A DNA stretch of 64,000 nt. Origin: Saprospiraceae bacterium (GTDB lineage: Bacteria > Bacteroidota > Bacteroidia > Chitinophagales > Saprospiraceae). Positions 27,105 to 37,025 of this stretch are shown piece by piece. The position numbers and the translations under genes were made by a program. The stretch lies in assembly GCA_020629035.1 (NCBI GenBank), contig JAHDEC010000008.1, forward strand, positions 62,001 to 126,000, given 5' to 3'. The notes beneath the pieces were generated by a model that was not told the origin of the DNA, did not search any database, and was given only the letters and a program-made list of their open reading frames with translations. Numbering within the stretch: position 1 is the stretch's first letter; every line of letters starts with the position of its first letter.

Positions 27105-28343
27105 ATGAACATTATAAAATATATCTCAATAATTACCATGAGCTTACTGATGCTATCCTGTGGTCACAATCATAAAGAAGGTGACGGCCATGATCATGGG
27201 CACGACCATGGACACGGCCATTCTTCGCATGATGATTCCGGTCATCATGATGATCATGGACATGGAGGCCATGCTGAAGGCGGTCTACTACTCTCACAAG
27301 AACAAGCCAAAACCATTGGTCTTAAGTTTGGTGAATTTTCATCTATGAAAGTAAATGACTTTGTAAAGGCTACAGGTGTTTTGGGACTGCCAGCCAATGC
27401 GCATTCTACAGTGACAGCAAGAGCTTCCGGTATAATTGTAGGGAAGAAAAAATTTGTAGAAGGCGGCTTTATAAGCAAAGGAGAAGTCATTGCACATCTT
27501 GAAAATCCTGAATTCATAGAAATGCAACAACAATATCTTGAAATTATGGCAGAACTTGCCCTTCAAAGACTGGAAGTAGACCGCCAAGAAACATTGGTAG
27601 TTCAAAATGCAGGTATACTCAAAGACTTACAACAAGCAGAGGCAAAATCAAGGATTCTATCAACTAAAGCCACAGGAATATCTAAGCAATTAGAATATTT
27701 AGGTATCTCCACTGATAATCTTACTTCAGATAGTATACGAGACCGTATTACTATTTCTTCACCTGTAGGGGGCTACATTTCTAAAATAGATTTTCATAAT
27801 GGAATGTATGCTGAACGGTCTACTTCATTAATGGATATTATTTCTGCAAAGCATCTACACTTAGAGTTGGATGTTTTTGAGCATGACATCGCAAAAGTAA
27901 AAAATGGCCAGAAAATCTCATATAGTATTCCGGCTCTTGGGAGCAAAATATACAAGGGTTTAGTTAATATGATAGGGAAAGAATTTGATAGTCAGACAAA
28001 GACGGTTAGAATACACGGTCATCTAGAGGGGGAAGAACCTCAATTCATCAAGGACCTCTTCATTAATGCTAAAATCTGGCTTAACAACATTACTGTAGAT
28101 GCTTTACCCGAAAAAGCTGTTATAACAGATGGTGCTACCTCTTTTATCTTTGTTGCCAATGATGATTCAACTGTAGAAGAGATGGAATTTGAAAAACTTA
28201 CAGTGATCCCTGGAAGTACAAGTGATGGATATACAGCAGTTAAGCTTTTAGATCCTGTCCCAACTGGAATGAAAATCGTCACTGAAGGAGCATATTACAT
28301 CTATGCTCAATCTAAAGTTGGTGAACTAGCGCATGAACACTAA
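27105..28343 (+). CDS. CusB/CzcB periplasmic adaptor lipoprotein with His-rich N-terminus
   Basis: 412 residues. The lipobox LLSC (Cys at 19) is followed by a His/Asp/Gly-rich stretch at about 21-57 (HDHGHDHGHGH and similar), which should bind metal. Next come the barrel-sandwich (lipoyl-like) and hairpin domains (ARASGIIVGKKKFVEGGFIS; later SPVGGYISKIDFHNGMY) of membrane-fusion proteins. It links the RND pump to the channel. It lies 11 bases after the pump gene and is part of the same operon. Confidence 0.92.
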   Translation: MNIIKYISIITMSLLMLSCGHNHKEGDGHDHGHDHGHGHSSHDDSGHHDDHGHGGHAEGGLLLSQEQAKTIGLKFGEFSSMKVNDFVKATGVLGLPANAHSTVTARASGIIVGKKKFVEGGFISKGEVIAHLENPEFIEMQQQYLEIMAELALQRLEVDRQETLVVQNAGILKDLQQAEAKSRILSTKATGISKQLEYLGISTDNLTSDSIRDRITISSPVGGYISKIDFHNGMYAERSTSLMDIISAKHLHLELDVFEHDIAKVKNGQKISYSIPALGSKIYKGLVNMIGKEFDSQTKTVRIHGHLEGEEPQFIKDLFINAKIWLNNITVDALPEKAVITDGATSFIFVANDDSTVEEMEFEKLTVIPGSTSDGYTAVKLLDPVPTGMKIVTEGAYYIYAQSKVGELAHEH

Positions 28344-28354
28344 AATATTAGCTC

Positions 28355-28960
28355 ATGATATTATTTATATATTTTCTGATTTACTTTTTTTTAATCTTTG
28401 TATTAAGGTCTTTTTTAATTTGGAAAAATACGAGTATTAACCCCTTAACATTCAATAAGGGTGATGATGCTCATGGTTACAATGGGAAGGTATTTGGCAT
28501 TATTTGCATCATAGAACTGATTGTAGTTTCTATATATGCCTTCATACCATCTATGCATACGTATCTTCTACCTTTCTGGTATCTTGAGAATGAGAGCTTA
28601 CAGTATGTTGGATGGACATTGTTGATTTTATCATTAATAATGGTCTGGCTATCTCAGTCGAATATGAGAGAGTCTTGGCGTATTGGCATCGATGAACAGA
28701 ACAAAACAGAACTTATCATAAGTGGCTTTTTTGCCTTTTCTCGAAATCCAATATTCTTAGGAATTATTATAGCAAACATTGGATTGTTTTTGGTCTTGCC
28801 CAATGCATTTACATTGTTGATAATTGCTCTATCTACCACTTCCATAAATACTCAGGTAAGATTGGAAGAAGAGTTTTTACTGGAAGAGCATAGAGAACAA
28901 TATCGAACTTATAAAAGTAAAGTTAATCGATGGCTGAGTTTGAAAAAATATGGTCATTAA
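28355..28960 (+). CDS. Isoprenylcysteine methyltransferase-like membrane protein
   Basis: 201 residues with about five helices. The C-terminal part shows the ICMT/PEMT-type signature: GFFAFSRNPIFLGIII, then RLEEEFLLEEHREQYRTYKSKV. It is probably a SAM-dependent methyltransferase of the inner membrane. Members of this family are often encoded beside heavy-metal efflux genes, and here it follows the adaptor gene by 11 bases. The methyl acceptor is unknown. Confidence 0.85.
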   Translation: MILFIYFLIYFFLIFVLRSFLIWKNTSINPLTFNKGDDAHGYNGKVFGIICIIELIVVSIYAFIPSMHTYLLPFWYLENESLQYVGWTLLILSLIMVWLSQSNMRESWRIGIDEQNKTELIISGFFAFSRNPIFLGIIIANIGLFLVLPNAFTLLIIALSTTSINTQVRLEEEFLLEEHREQYRTYKSKVNRWLSLKKYGH

Positions 28961-29065
28961 ACTTAACCATAATAAAATGCCCTAGATTGCCTATGATGTT
29001 GGATTCATGACATAGTATTTTAGACGATCTATAATAGAGAATGCAATGAAGCTAACTTTAAAGGA

Positions 29066-29818
29066 ATGAAGTCACGTAAAATAAACACCCAAAATATCAT
29101 CAAGCAATATGAATCTGGTGTGTCAAACTACAGCAAAAGCACCTATGATATTGGCCTATGGGAATCCGAAAAAACGGTCTTGCTTAATTATTTTAAGAAA
29201 TCGGATAGGATTCTAGATATTGGCTGTGGAACCGGACGAACTAGTTTTGGATTATACCAGCTTGGATATATAAATCTTAGTTGTTTTGATATAACGCCAG
29301 GGATGATCGAAGCTGCTAAATGTATTGCTGAAACCAAGGGAGTAGATATAAATTTTTCAGTCGATGATGTTACTCAAATGTCCTTCGAAAACGAAAGTTT
29401 TGATGCAGCTTTTTTCTCTTTTAATGGCTTAATGTCCATTCCACAATCAACAAATCGAGCAACAGCATTGAACCAAATAAACAGAATACTAAAACCCAAT
29501 AGCTACTTTATTTTTACAACGCATGATCGACATGCTGAACTTGATTTTTTAGCCTACTGGCAAGAAGAAAAACGTCGTTGGGCAGCAGGAAAACAAGATC
29601 AGCGTTTATATGAATTTGGAGATCGTTTAGCCATGTCTAAAAATGAAAACACAGAAATATACATACACATCCCTAGTGTAGATGAAGTGACATTGGCCAT
29701 CCAAAAAGCAGGATTTACGCTAGTAGAAACTTTTTATAGATCGGAGCAATTCGATGAGTCAGATCAGGTTAAAGCCTTCTCTGGAGAATGTAGGTTTTGG
29801 GTGCTTCGAAAAGCATGA
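29066..29818 (+). CDS. Class I SAM-dependent methyltransferase
   Basis: 250 residues. Motif I is ILDIGCGTGRTSF near residue 52; motif II and post-I are CFDITPGMIEAAK; the substrate-side loop is FDAAFFSFNGLMSIPQ near 115. It is a ubiquinone/menaquinone-methyltransferase-like fold with an unknown acceptor. The stop TGA (29816-29818) directly abuts the stop of the convergent serine dehydratase gene with no bases between. Confidence 0.88.
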   Translation: MKSRKINTQNIIKQYESGVSNYSKSTYDIGLWESEKTVLLNYFKKSDRILDIGCGTGRTSFGLYQLGYINLSCFDITPGMIEAAKCIAETKGVDINFSVDDVTQMSFENESFDAAFFSFNGLMSIPQSTNRATALNQINRILKPNSYFIFTTHDRHAELDFLAYWQEEKRRWAAGKQDQRLYEFGDRLAMSKNENTEIYIHIPSVDEVTLAIQKAGFTLVETFYRSEQFDESDQVKAFSGECRFWVLRKA

Positions 29819-31219
29819 TTAGCAATTAGCCATCAGGACCGGTAGATTAAAAGCCAGCCCACCTTCGCTAGTTTCTTTGTATTTGCCATTCATATCTTGG
29901 GCAGTGTCCCACATTGTTTTGATAACCGTGTCTAATTTTACAATAGCAGTATCTGGATTGCCTGAAAGGGCTAAATTGCAGGCTGTAATCGCCTTTATCG
30001 CTCCCATGGCATTTCGCTCAATGCAAGGCACTTGCACGAGTCCTCCTACAGGATCACAAGTCAAGCCCAAGTGATGTTCCATAGCAATTTCCGAAGCCAT
30101 TAGTGCCTGTTTTGCTGAGCCTCCAAGTACTTCCGTTAATCCAGCAGCAGCCATGGCTGAAGAAACGCCAATTTCCGCTTGACAGCCACCCACAGCGGCA
30201 GAAATGGTAGCTCCTTTTTTAAACAAACAACCTACTTCACCTGCCGTAAAAAGAAACCGACGCACCGAATCTTTTCCGGCATAATCACAAAAGAAAAAAT
30301 AATAGAGCAACACAGCTGGAATAACACCAGCTGCACCATTAGTAGGTGAAGTGACCACGCGGGATAATGAGGCATTTTGTTCGTTAACCGCCAAGGCAAA
30401 ACAACTGATCCATTTATTAATCTGATTAAAGGATTGCGGAGCTGCTTTAATGGCATCAATCCACTCATCTCTGTTAGAATATTCAGCTTTACCTGTAAGT
30501 TCATGACAGAGGCCCTTAGCTCTTCGCTGGACATTCAAACCACCTGGTAAGACACCCTCCGTCATGCAACCTTGATAGACGCATTCTAGCATAGTTTCGA
30601 GTAGTGCATCAATCTTGTCTTCGATGTTTTCTTCGGTGTCAAACACTCGCTCATTTAGCTGTACAATATCTGAAATGGCACAAGTCTTCTGCTCGGTATA
30701 CCCAATAAGATCTTGCCCGGTTTCAATAGGATAGGGTAAACTAACTTTTTTGCTTGAGCGGGTCAAGCTATCGCTCTCGACAAAACCTCCACCTACTGAA
30801 GCATATACTTCTTCCTTAATGATTTCTCCTTCTAGACTTGCTTTGAAAACTAGGGTGTTTGGGTGTTTGTTATGGAAAGAATCTACAAAGTGAATATGGA
30901 GTGTGGGATCAAAAAAGATATTTCCTTTCTTGGTTTTTAAATGAGTACTCTTTTCCACAGATGCTATGATATGTGGAATTTCTTGCGAGTCAATCGTCTC
31001 GGCATGGAAATCAAGTAATCCTAAGATGATGGCTTTATCGGTAGCATGCCCTTTACCAGTTTTAGATAATGAGCCATATAGGTAGATGTTAATTCGATTA
31101 AAGGAGTCAGCTTCAAGGCTATTTATAAATAATTGGGCTGCTTTCCAAGGACCTAAGGTATGTGAACTAGAAGGTCCAACACCAATCTTAAAAATATCAA
31201 ACACACTGATAGATTCCAT
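29819..31219 (-). CDS. sdaA: L-serine ammonia-lyase, iron-sulfur, single chain
   Basis: 466 residues, the length of single-chain L-serine dehydratases. The start [20 protein letters not shown] is diagnostic. The Cys residues expected to bind the 4Fe-4S cluster lie in [16 protein letters not shown] and [11 protein letters not shown]. It converts L-serine to pyruvate and ammonia. It is monocistronic and ends directly against the methyltransferase gene. Confidence 0.95.
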   Translation of the reverse strand: MESISVFDIFKIGVGPSSSHTLGPWKAAQLFINSLEADSFNRINIYLYGSLSKTGKGHATDKAIILGLLDFHAETIDSQEIPHIIASVEKSTHLKTKKGNIFFDPTLHIHFVDSFHNKHPNTLVFKASLEGEIIKEEVYASVGGGFVESDSLTRSSKKVSLPYPIETGQDLIGYTEQKTCAISDIVQLNERVFDTEENIEDKIDALLETMLECVYQGCMTEGVLPGGLNVQRRAKGLCHELTGKAEYSNRDEWIDAIKAAPQSFNQINKWISCFALAVNEQNASLSRVVTSPTNGAAGVIPAVLLYYFFFCDYAGKDSVRRFLFTAGEVGCLFKKGATISAAVGGCQAEIGVSSAMAAAGLTEVLGGSAKQALMASEIAMEHHLGLTCDPVGGLVQVPCIERNAMGAIKAITACNLALSGNPDTAIVKLDTVIKTMWDTAQDMNGKYKETSEGGLAFNLPVLMANC

Positions 31220-31305
31220 CTGATTTAATTAATTAAAATATACTGCAGTTTGTCTTGAATGGAAGTGTTCGCTAAGTTATCAAATATGTCTCTTCTGTAG
31301 GCTAT

Positions 31306-31971
31306 TTATTTAATGGTTTGTCTTAGATAGTCGTTTACCGGTTTCATAGCTTGATAGTATTCCATAATGGTAGGCATTAGTTTTTCCGAGGCAATGAGTG
31401 AAGATGGCAGCTCAGTCATAAAATAGCATTGTTTATGGAGGATTAGGGGTTCAGCAGCTGCAGCTTCTTGCCATTCTTTCGGGACTCTTTTCATTTTTTC
31501 ACCCTTGATGCCACCAAATTTTTCTTTGAAATTTCCTTCACTAATGAGTTGTTTAAAGGGCTTATTATCCTTAGCTAGTTGGCTGCGGAATTTGTGTAAT
31601 TGTTCTTTATCCATCCCATATGAGCCACCCATTATGCCGATCATTTCGGGAGATAATCTTATCGCCATGCCTGGAATGGATTTGTCCTTTTTACCACCTT
31701 GGCCTACGAAGGCGGTTAGATGCAGATTATATGGTGTTTTATCTTTGGCGAAGCGGATATCTCGATTGATTCGGGAAATACATTGTTTAGCTTCTATCGA
31801 TAAATCTGGTTCATATTCTTTTAAGTTGTTGATCAATGCTGTGACAAATGCTAAAAAAGGTTTTTTAGCGCTTTCTTCGTATCTTTTTTTTTGTTCGTGA
31901 AACCATTCTTTGTGGTTATTATTAGCTAGGTCTTCAAAAAATTGCTTGTAGTCTTTACTAAAGTATTTCAT
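31306..31971 (-). CDS. DUF2461 family protein
   Basis: 221 residues. It starts with FSKDYKQFFEDLANNNHKEWF and contains RINRDIRFAKDKTPYNLHL and GGSYGMDKEQLHKFR, the hallmarks of DUF2461 (TIGR02453). Function is unknown. Its start overlaps the stop of the sigma factor gene in ATGA, so it is the third gene of the YciI-sigma-DUF2461 unit. Confidence 0.88.
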   Translation of the reverse strand: MKYFSKDYKQFFEDLANNNHKEWFHEQKKRYEESAKKPFLAFVTALINNLKEYEPDLSIEAKQCISRINRDIRFAKDKTPYNLHLTAFVGQGGKKDKSIPGMAIRLSPEMIGIMGGSYGMDKEQLHKFRSQLAKDNKPFKQLISEGNFKEKFGGIKGEKMKRVPKEWQEAAAAEPLILHKQCYFMTELPSSLIASEKLMPTIMEYYQAMKPVNDYLRQTIK

Positions 31972-33206
31972 AGGTTTATGCTTGATTGTTTGGTTTTGAA
32001 ATAGCTTACTTCTGATTGGTTATTAGCATGTTTAATGGCTAGTGTATAGGCATCAATTGCCTGCTTATTTTGTTTTGTATTTAGGTAGTATTCTGCCCAA
32101 GTTGCATGATATAGATAGATGCTTTTCTCTAATTTATTAGTGTCAATGTCGCATAAGATCTGCTGACATGCTTCATTATTTCCCATTTGCAAATGCACAC
32201 TGGCCATATTTAGTTTTACAAATGGACTTGGGTATTCTTCATATAATGATTGATATAATTGTAGAATTTTATCCCAGTTGGTCAAAGCCAAGGATGGACT
32301 TTTTAGATGCTGCATAGCGATTGCTGCTTCATAATGATAGCTGCTAGTATCTTTATAAGTCTTTGCAGTGAGTAGGGCTTCGTTTCCTAAATGGATTAAA
32401 GGTTTAAACCATCTACTACGATCCTGGTCTTTAAGATTTATGAGCTCATTTTGCTCATTTACCTTGCTGTCTAATCTCGAAGAATGTAAACATAGTAGTC
32501 CGAATAAAGCGTACGATGTTCCAGAACGGTAGGCCTCTTTTTTTAGGAGTAAGGAACAAAGTCTCATGGCTTCACCACAGAGGTCTTTTCGGATAACTTG
32601 GTCCTTCTTGTAGGAGTGAAAGCCTTCGTTAAAAATGACATAAATAATGTCTAATACTCGTTGCAAACGATCTTTTATTTCAGAGGATTTGGGTAGAGCG
32701 AAGGATATGTTTTCTTGTTTAATCATAGCCTTGGCTCGCTGCAGCCTCTTCTTGATGCTTTCCTCTTTAATGAGCAGAGCTGCCGATATTTCTTTTAGGC
32801 TAAAACCTGATATACTTTTTAATGCAAAGGCAATTTGGTCCACGGGATTTAGTGCAGGATGGCAGGCTGTAAAGATCATACGGAGTTGGCTATCTTCTAT
32901 TTCATGATTCAAAAATAAATCATCTATATGGATGGCTGCTGGCCCATGGCCAAACACGGTTTCCTGATGCTTGTCTGCTTTTGCTTTTCGGAACAGATCA
33001 ATGACCCTGTTTTTCGCAGCTTTGGTGAGCCAAGCTTCTGGGTTTTCAGGGTATTGGTGCGCCCATTTTTTTAAGGCTAGCACAAAGGTGTCTTGCACTG
33101 CATCTTCAATAAGTTGCAGATTTGACAATCCAAAAATTCGAGTAAGAATGGCGACCATCTTTCCATATTGGTGTCTAAAAAGATGGTCGACTGTTGGTGC
33201 ATCCAT
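31968..33206 (-). CDS. ECF42-type RNA polymerase sigma factor with TPR-like C-terminus
   Basis: 412 residues, about twice the usual ECF length. Sigma region 2 is LIEDAVQDTFVLALKKW, region 4 is GFSLKEISAALLIKEESIKKRLQRAK, and the remaining 230 residues are helical TPR-like repeats as in the ECF42 group. ECF42 factors lack an anti-sigma factor and are paired with a YCII/DGPF protein, which is exactly the gene upstream here. The start ATG shares one base with that gene's TAA stop. Confidence 0.88.
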   Translation of the reverse strand: MDAPTVDHLFRHQYGKMVAILTRIFGLSNLQLIEDAVQDTFVLALKKWAHQYPENPEAWLTKAAKNRVIDLFRKAKADKHQETVFGHGPAAIHIDDLFLNHEIEDSQLRMIFTACHPALNPVDQIAFALKSISGFSLKEISAALLIKEESIKKRLQRAKAMIKQENISFALPKSSEIKDRLQRVLDIIYVIFNEGFHSYKKDQVIRKDLCGEAMRLCSLLLKKEAYRSGTSYALFGLLCLHSSRLDSKVNEQNELINLKDQDRSRWFKPLIHLGNEALLTAKTYKDTSSYHYEAAIAMQHLKSPSLALTNWDKILQLYQSLYEEYPSPFVKLNMASVHLQMGNNEACQQILCDIDTNKLEKSIYLYHATWAEYYLNTKQNKQAIDAYTLAIKHANNQSEVSYFKTKQSSINL

Positions 33207-33553
33207 TATTGGTCAAATACGATGATTTCTCTAATCTCTACTGTACCATCGAGATCATAGTCTGGATAGTCTTGAGCCACTTCCATCACTTCTTCGATAG
33301 AATTTGCTTTTACTACATAATATCCACCAATAAGTTCTTTACTTTCTAAAAAAGGCCCATCAGTAACTACTCGGTCAGACCCGCTGATTCTTCTTCCTCT
33401 GGCGTGTAAAGCTTCGCCACCCACTAAGATGCCGGCTTCTTTCATTTTTCCACCCCAAGCAAACCATTTTCCCATACGCTCTTGCATTTGTTCTGGAGAT
33501 AAGCCTAAAGCTGCATAGTCAGATCCGATAAATAACATCATAAATTCTTTCAT
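33206..33553 (-). CDS. YCII/DGPF-family protein
   Basis: 115 residues. The family motif DGPF occurs in VTDGPFLESKELIGGYYVV, with a ferredoxin-like fold (FMMLFIGSDY at the start, GTVEIREIIVF at the end). In ECF42 loci this protein is the partner or target of the sigma factor, and its catalytic role is not established. It is the first gene of the overlapping three-gene unit, so its upstream region should carry the promoter. Confidence 0.9.
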   Translation of the reverse strand: MKEFMMLFIGSDYAALGLSPEQMQERMGKWFAWGGKMKEAGILVGGEALHARGRRISGSDRVVTDGPFLESKELIGGYYVVKANSIEEVMEVAQDYPDYDLDGTVEIREIIVFDQ

Positions 33554-33631
33554 AATTAATTGTTTTTAAGTTTGATAATTTACCCTGATACCGAAGCTAA
33601 ATTTAGGATAGGGGACAAGGTGGGTAAAAAT

Positions 33632-35374
33632 TTATAAATTATTTTTTACGTTTTTCAATGTTTGGTATAAATCAGAAGGGTTAAACGGTTTGGAGATATG
33701 ACCATTCATACCAAACTGTTTTACTTTTTCCTTTACATCCATACCTGCAGAAGCAGAAAGCGCATAGATTGGAATGCTTCGATTATTTGGAGTACCTGAA
33801 TTACGTATTTCTTGGCTTGCATCGTAGCCATTCATAACAGGCATTTGTAAATCCATCAAAATAAGGTGGTAGTTTTTCTCTTTTGCCCGTTTAGTGGCAA
33901 TTAATCCGTTCTCCGCTATTTCGTAAGTGACGTCCCATTTTTTTAAAAAACGTTCAATGACCAGTATATTAATTTTATGGTCTTCAACAACTAATATTTC
34001 TAGGCCCTCAAGTGATCCATAAGATGGTGGAGTAGTTGCATGTTTTGGCTTTATATCGTCGAATTTATCACTAAGTTCGAAGCGTATATCAAAGAAAAAG
34101 TTAGACCCTTTTCCTTCGATGCTGTCCACTTTTAACTCACTATCCATGAGGTTTAGCAATTTTTTTGAAATAGCTAAGCCTAGACCTGTACCTCCATATT
34201 TTCGGGTGATAGTAGAATTAGCCTGAGCAAACGAATCAAATATTTTTGAGAGTTTTTCTTGTGGAATACCGATCCCAGTATCTTGAACACTAAATGCAAG
34301 TTGAATGCTATTGCTTGACTTCTGAAGTACTTCAATATCCAAGACAACTTTTCCCGCCTCTGTGAATTTAATGGCATTATTTACCAAGTTTGTCAGTATT
34401 TGAGATAGGCGTATACTATCACCTACCAAGACATTGGGCAATAAATCATCCTTTTTAATGACAAAGCGTATTCCCTTTTCTTCGGCTTTTAATTGAAAGG
34501 TGCTCTGTAGGCCATTTAAGATGTGAGTTAGACTAAAATCAACGGCTTCTAATTCGAGTGAGCCAGCTTCAATTTTATTAAAATCAAGGATGTCATTAAC
34601 TAATCCCAATAGGTGTTCAGAAGAGTATTTGAGGGTTTTTAAATTCTCAATCTGTTCTTCCTTTGGATCCTCCATTAGTAAAAGGTGGCTAATGCCGATT
34701 ACTGCATTAAGCGGAGTCCTGATTTCGTGTGACATGGTCGATAAGAATTCATCTTTAGCACGACTTGCTAAGGTTTCTTTATCTTTTGCTTCGATAAGCG
34801 CTAATTCAGTTTCTTTTAGATAACTGATATCTACGATGGTGCCGATGCAGCCTACGATTTTATACTCTTTGTCTTTACTAAGTTGGATCGAAACATCAAG
34901 CCATTTTTTTTCTCCTTCTTTGGTGTTTATTTCTATAATGTGATGTTGACTTTCGAAGTTTAATTTTTTGAGATCAATTAATACTTGTCGCTCGGAAGTT
35001 GCTACATATTGGAGATATTCTGTAAATGACTTACCCAGACAATCTTCAACATCATAACCCGTTAATTTTTCCCATGCTGGGTTTAGGTAGGTCCATTTTC
35101 CATCCAAATCGGTTTCAAAGATCACTTCATGAATATTATCTACCACTCGCTCGAGTTGCGAACTGATCACCTCTACATTTTTCTTTAATTGTTGATTAGC
35201 AACAAACAGTTCTTGTGAACTTTTTTCAAGGATATTTTCAATGTGAGTTAAATCATTGTCTGCTTCTAAATAGGCTTGATTGACTTGATCTAATAGAGGC
35301 CCAATAGCATCGAGCAAGGTTTTGTTTAATGCTGCTTTTTTTAACTGACGTTTAAGTAATCTATGGTAATTCAT
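33632..35374 (-). CDS. Hybrid sensor histidine kinase (PAS-HisKA-HATPase-REC)
   Basis: 580 residues without membrane segments. The order is an N-terminal coiled coil (about 1-75), a PAS domain (about 76-195), HisKA with the phospho-accepting His216 in MSHEIRTPLNAV, HATPase with N box VNNAIKFTEAG (331-), DTGIGIP (about 365) and GGTGLGLAIS (about 394), then a receiver domain (about 459-575) with the phosphorylated Asp508 in LILMDLQMPVMNG. It is cytosolic. It shares one base (TAATG) with the FIST gene upstream, which should provide its sensor input. Confidence 0.93.
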   Translation of the reverse strand: MNYHRLLKRQLKKAALNKTLLDAIGPLLDQVNQAYLEADNDLTHIENILEKSSQELFVANQQLKKNVEVISSQLERVVDNIHEVIFETDLDGKWTYLNPAWEKLTGYDVEDCLGKSFTEYLQYVATSERQVLIDLKKLNFESQHHIIEINTKEGEKKWLDVSIQLSKDKEYKIVGCIGTIVDISYLKETELALIEAKDKETLASRAKDEFLSTMSHEIRTPLNAVIGISHLLLMEDPKEEQIENLKTLKYSSEHLLGLVNDILDFNKIEAGSLELEAVDFSLTHILNGLQSTFQLKAEEKGIRFVIKKDDLLPNVLVGDSIRLSQILTNLVNNAIKFTEAGKVVLDIEVLQKSSNSIQLAFSVQDTGIGIPQEKLSKIFDSFAQANSTITRKYGGTGLGLAISKKLLNLMDSELKVDSIEGKGSNFFFDIRFELSDKFDDIKPKHATTPPSYGSLEGLEILVVEDHKINILVIERFLKKWDVTYEIAENGLIATKRAKEKNYHLILMDLQMPVMNGYDASQEIRNSGTPNNRSIPIYALSASAGMDVKEKVKQFGMNGHISKPFNPSDLYQTLKNVKNNL

Positions 35375-36501
35375 TATTCAGCAAAAGTCGTTATTGTCAT
35401 GGTTTGATTATGGAGAGCACAAGGTGTAAACTTATCAAATGGAGCGATTTCTCCATAAGAATAAAATCCAGTTGTCATCACATGCTTGCCTAGTACTTCG
35501 TTTACCGCTTCCACTTCCTCTTCTACCAGTTGTTTCATCACCAAGCGTCGTCCAACACAACTTATTAGAAATGCCAACTGACAATCATCTCCCATAACGT
35601 CCTTGCTTATTATTGCCGATTTTTCAGCTCCATTAATTATTCGATCAACATTCGCTTTCATTAATCGAACATAAGCACCTTCGGGAATATTTCCGGCAAA
35701 GGTGAGACTTTGTTCTTCCTCATTCACTGCAAGAATTGTTCGAACCACAGGTGTTTTGTTGTCTTCGTCTCTCAAGCTTAATGGAAACAAAAGTCCAGAA
35801 GCTGGCAAGTCTTTCGCCTTATCACCCAAAAATGATTTATATAAATGCAAGGCAGGCTGATTGTCTAATTCGTACAAGACATTTTTAGCAGACTTGGTTA
35901 CTAACCGTTCTAAACCAAAACTATCCCAACCACCCTTAGAGCCAAATCCTATTTTTAAATCAGTGCCATAAAAAGCTAATGCGCCTATTTTTTTAGTCGT
36001 TATTTGATCATTAAGAATTACATATGTTTCTCCAAAATCTGGTCCATCTCCAGCTAATCCACCTGTAATACTTACGGTATCTGATAAGTTATCATGTAGG
36101 CCTTTCACTAATTCTGCACCATTAACATTTAATCCATCGCTAAGCACAAGAATATGCCTCAATTCAGGCCCTTGACATTGGTCACTAATTGATTTACCGG
36201 CCTTAAAACTATCGCCATTACAATCATCGATATCAACTTGGACAAGTTTTAAACTGACTTTGTCGAAAGCAACAGCTGTTAGAGCTACAGAATCATCAAA
36301 AACTTGATTCCCCAAGATTTCTCCGGCAGTTGAGCAACCTATTTTTATAGCTTCTGGATAAAGCGAATGCAGTTTTTTTATAAACTCCGCCTTGGGTTTA
36401 AAGCTAGGCGATATAAATAGAAAAAAGACGGATGGTTTAAATCCGACAAACCCTTCATCAAGGCTCGTTTCTGCTGTAAAACTTTGTTGGTAGATATCCA
36501 T
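35374..36501 (-). CDS. FIST-domain sensory protein
   Basis: 375 residues with a FIST_N part (AVFFLFISP-like PSVFFLFISPSFKP, then IGCSTAGEILG near residue 58, VLSDGLNVNGAELVKGL and GGLAGDGPDF) and a FIST_C part (GAYVRLMKAN, QLAFLISCVGRRLVM, TTGFYSYGEIAP). FIST proteins are ligand-sensing modules, probably for amino acids, and are often linked to kinases or chemotaxis. Overlap by one base with the hybrid kinase gene suggests one signalling pair. Confidence 0.92.
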   Translation of the reverse strand: MDIYQQSFTAETSLDEGFVGFKPSVFFLFISPSFKPKAEFIKKLHSLYPEAIKIGCSTAGEILGNQVFDDSVALTAVAFDKVSLKLVQVDIDDCNGDSFKAGKSISDQCQGPELRHILVLSDGLNVNGAELVKGLHDNLSDTVSITGGLAGDGPDFGETYVILNDQITTKKIGALAFYGTDLKIGFGSKGGWDSFGLERLVTKSAKNVLYELDNQPALHLYKSFLGDKAKDLPASGLLFPLSLRDEDNKTPVVRTILAVNEEEQSLTFAGNIPEGAYVRLMKANVDRIINGAEKSAIISKDVMGDDCQLAFLISCVGRRLVMKQLVEEEVEAVNEVLGKHVMTTGFYSYGEIAPFDKFTPCALHNQTMTITTFAE

Positions 36502-36569
36502 AATCTATATTCATATTAAAATAATATGTAATATACAAAATAGTTGATAATCAGCTTATTGATTTGTGT

Positions 36570-37025
36570 TTACTTAAGCATTTTTTCAAAACAAATGCTG
36601 TTTTCTACGCCTTTATATTGGCCATAATTTTCTATCACTTGGTAATTGGATTTTTTGTAGAGTGCGATGGCGGCTGGTTGTCCATATCCAGTTTCTAATC
36701 TACATTTAGTAGCGTCTAGTTCAGAAGCCCATTCTTCGAGTGCACTTAGGATTGCAGTGGCGATTCCTTTCGATCGGTAGTTTGGTAAAACAAACATGCG
36801 CTTAACTTCCATAGTATCAGGTGCAATGTTTTTAATAGCTCCGCAAGCTATGGCCGTTTTATTTTCATAGCCAATTAAGGCATACTTTATTTGGTCAATG
36901 CCATTAAATTGATGGTAAAAATCATGCATGTCTCCATCAGTGGTTTTTAGGTTTTGATCCAATAATTTGACCAGTTTTCTAAAATCAGGATGGTTTGCAT
37001 CTGTTTTTATTATTTCGAGCTTCAT
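36570..37025 (-). CDS. GNAT-family N-acetyltransferase
   Basis: 151 residues from the ATG at 37025. An upstream ATG would add 24 residues that do not look like the family. The acetyl-CoA motif is VLPNYRSKGIATAILSALEEW near residue 85-105, preceded by the strand MEVKRMF, as in amino-group acetyltransferases. The C-terminus has YKKSNYQVIENYGQY. The substrate is unknown. Confidence 0.85.
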   Translation of the reverse strand: MKLEIIKTDANHPDFRKLVKLLDQNLKTTDGDMHDFYHQFNGIDQIKYALIGYENKTAIACGAIKNIAPDTMEVKRMFVLPNYRSKGIATAILSALEEWASELDATKCRLETGYGQPAAIALYKKSNYQVIENYGQYKGVENSICFEKMLK

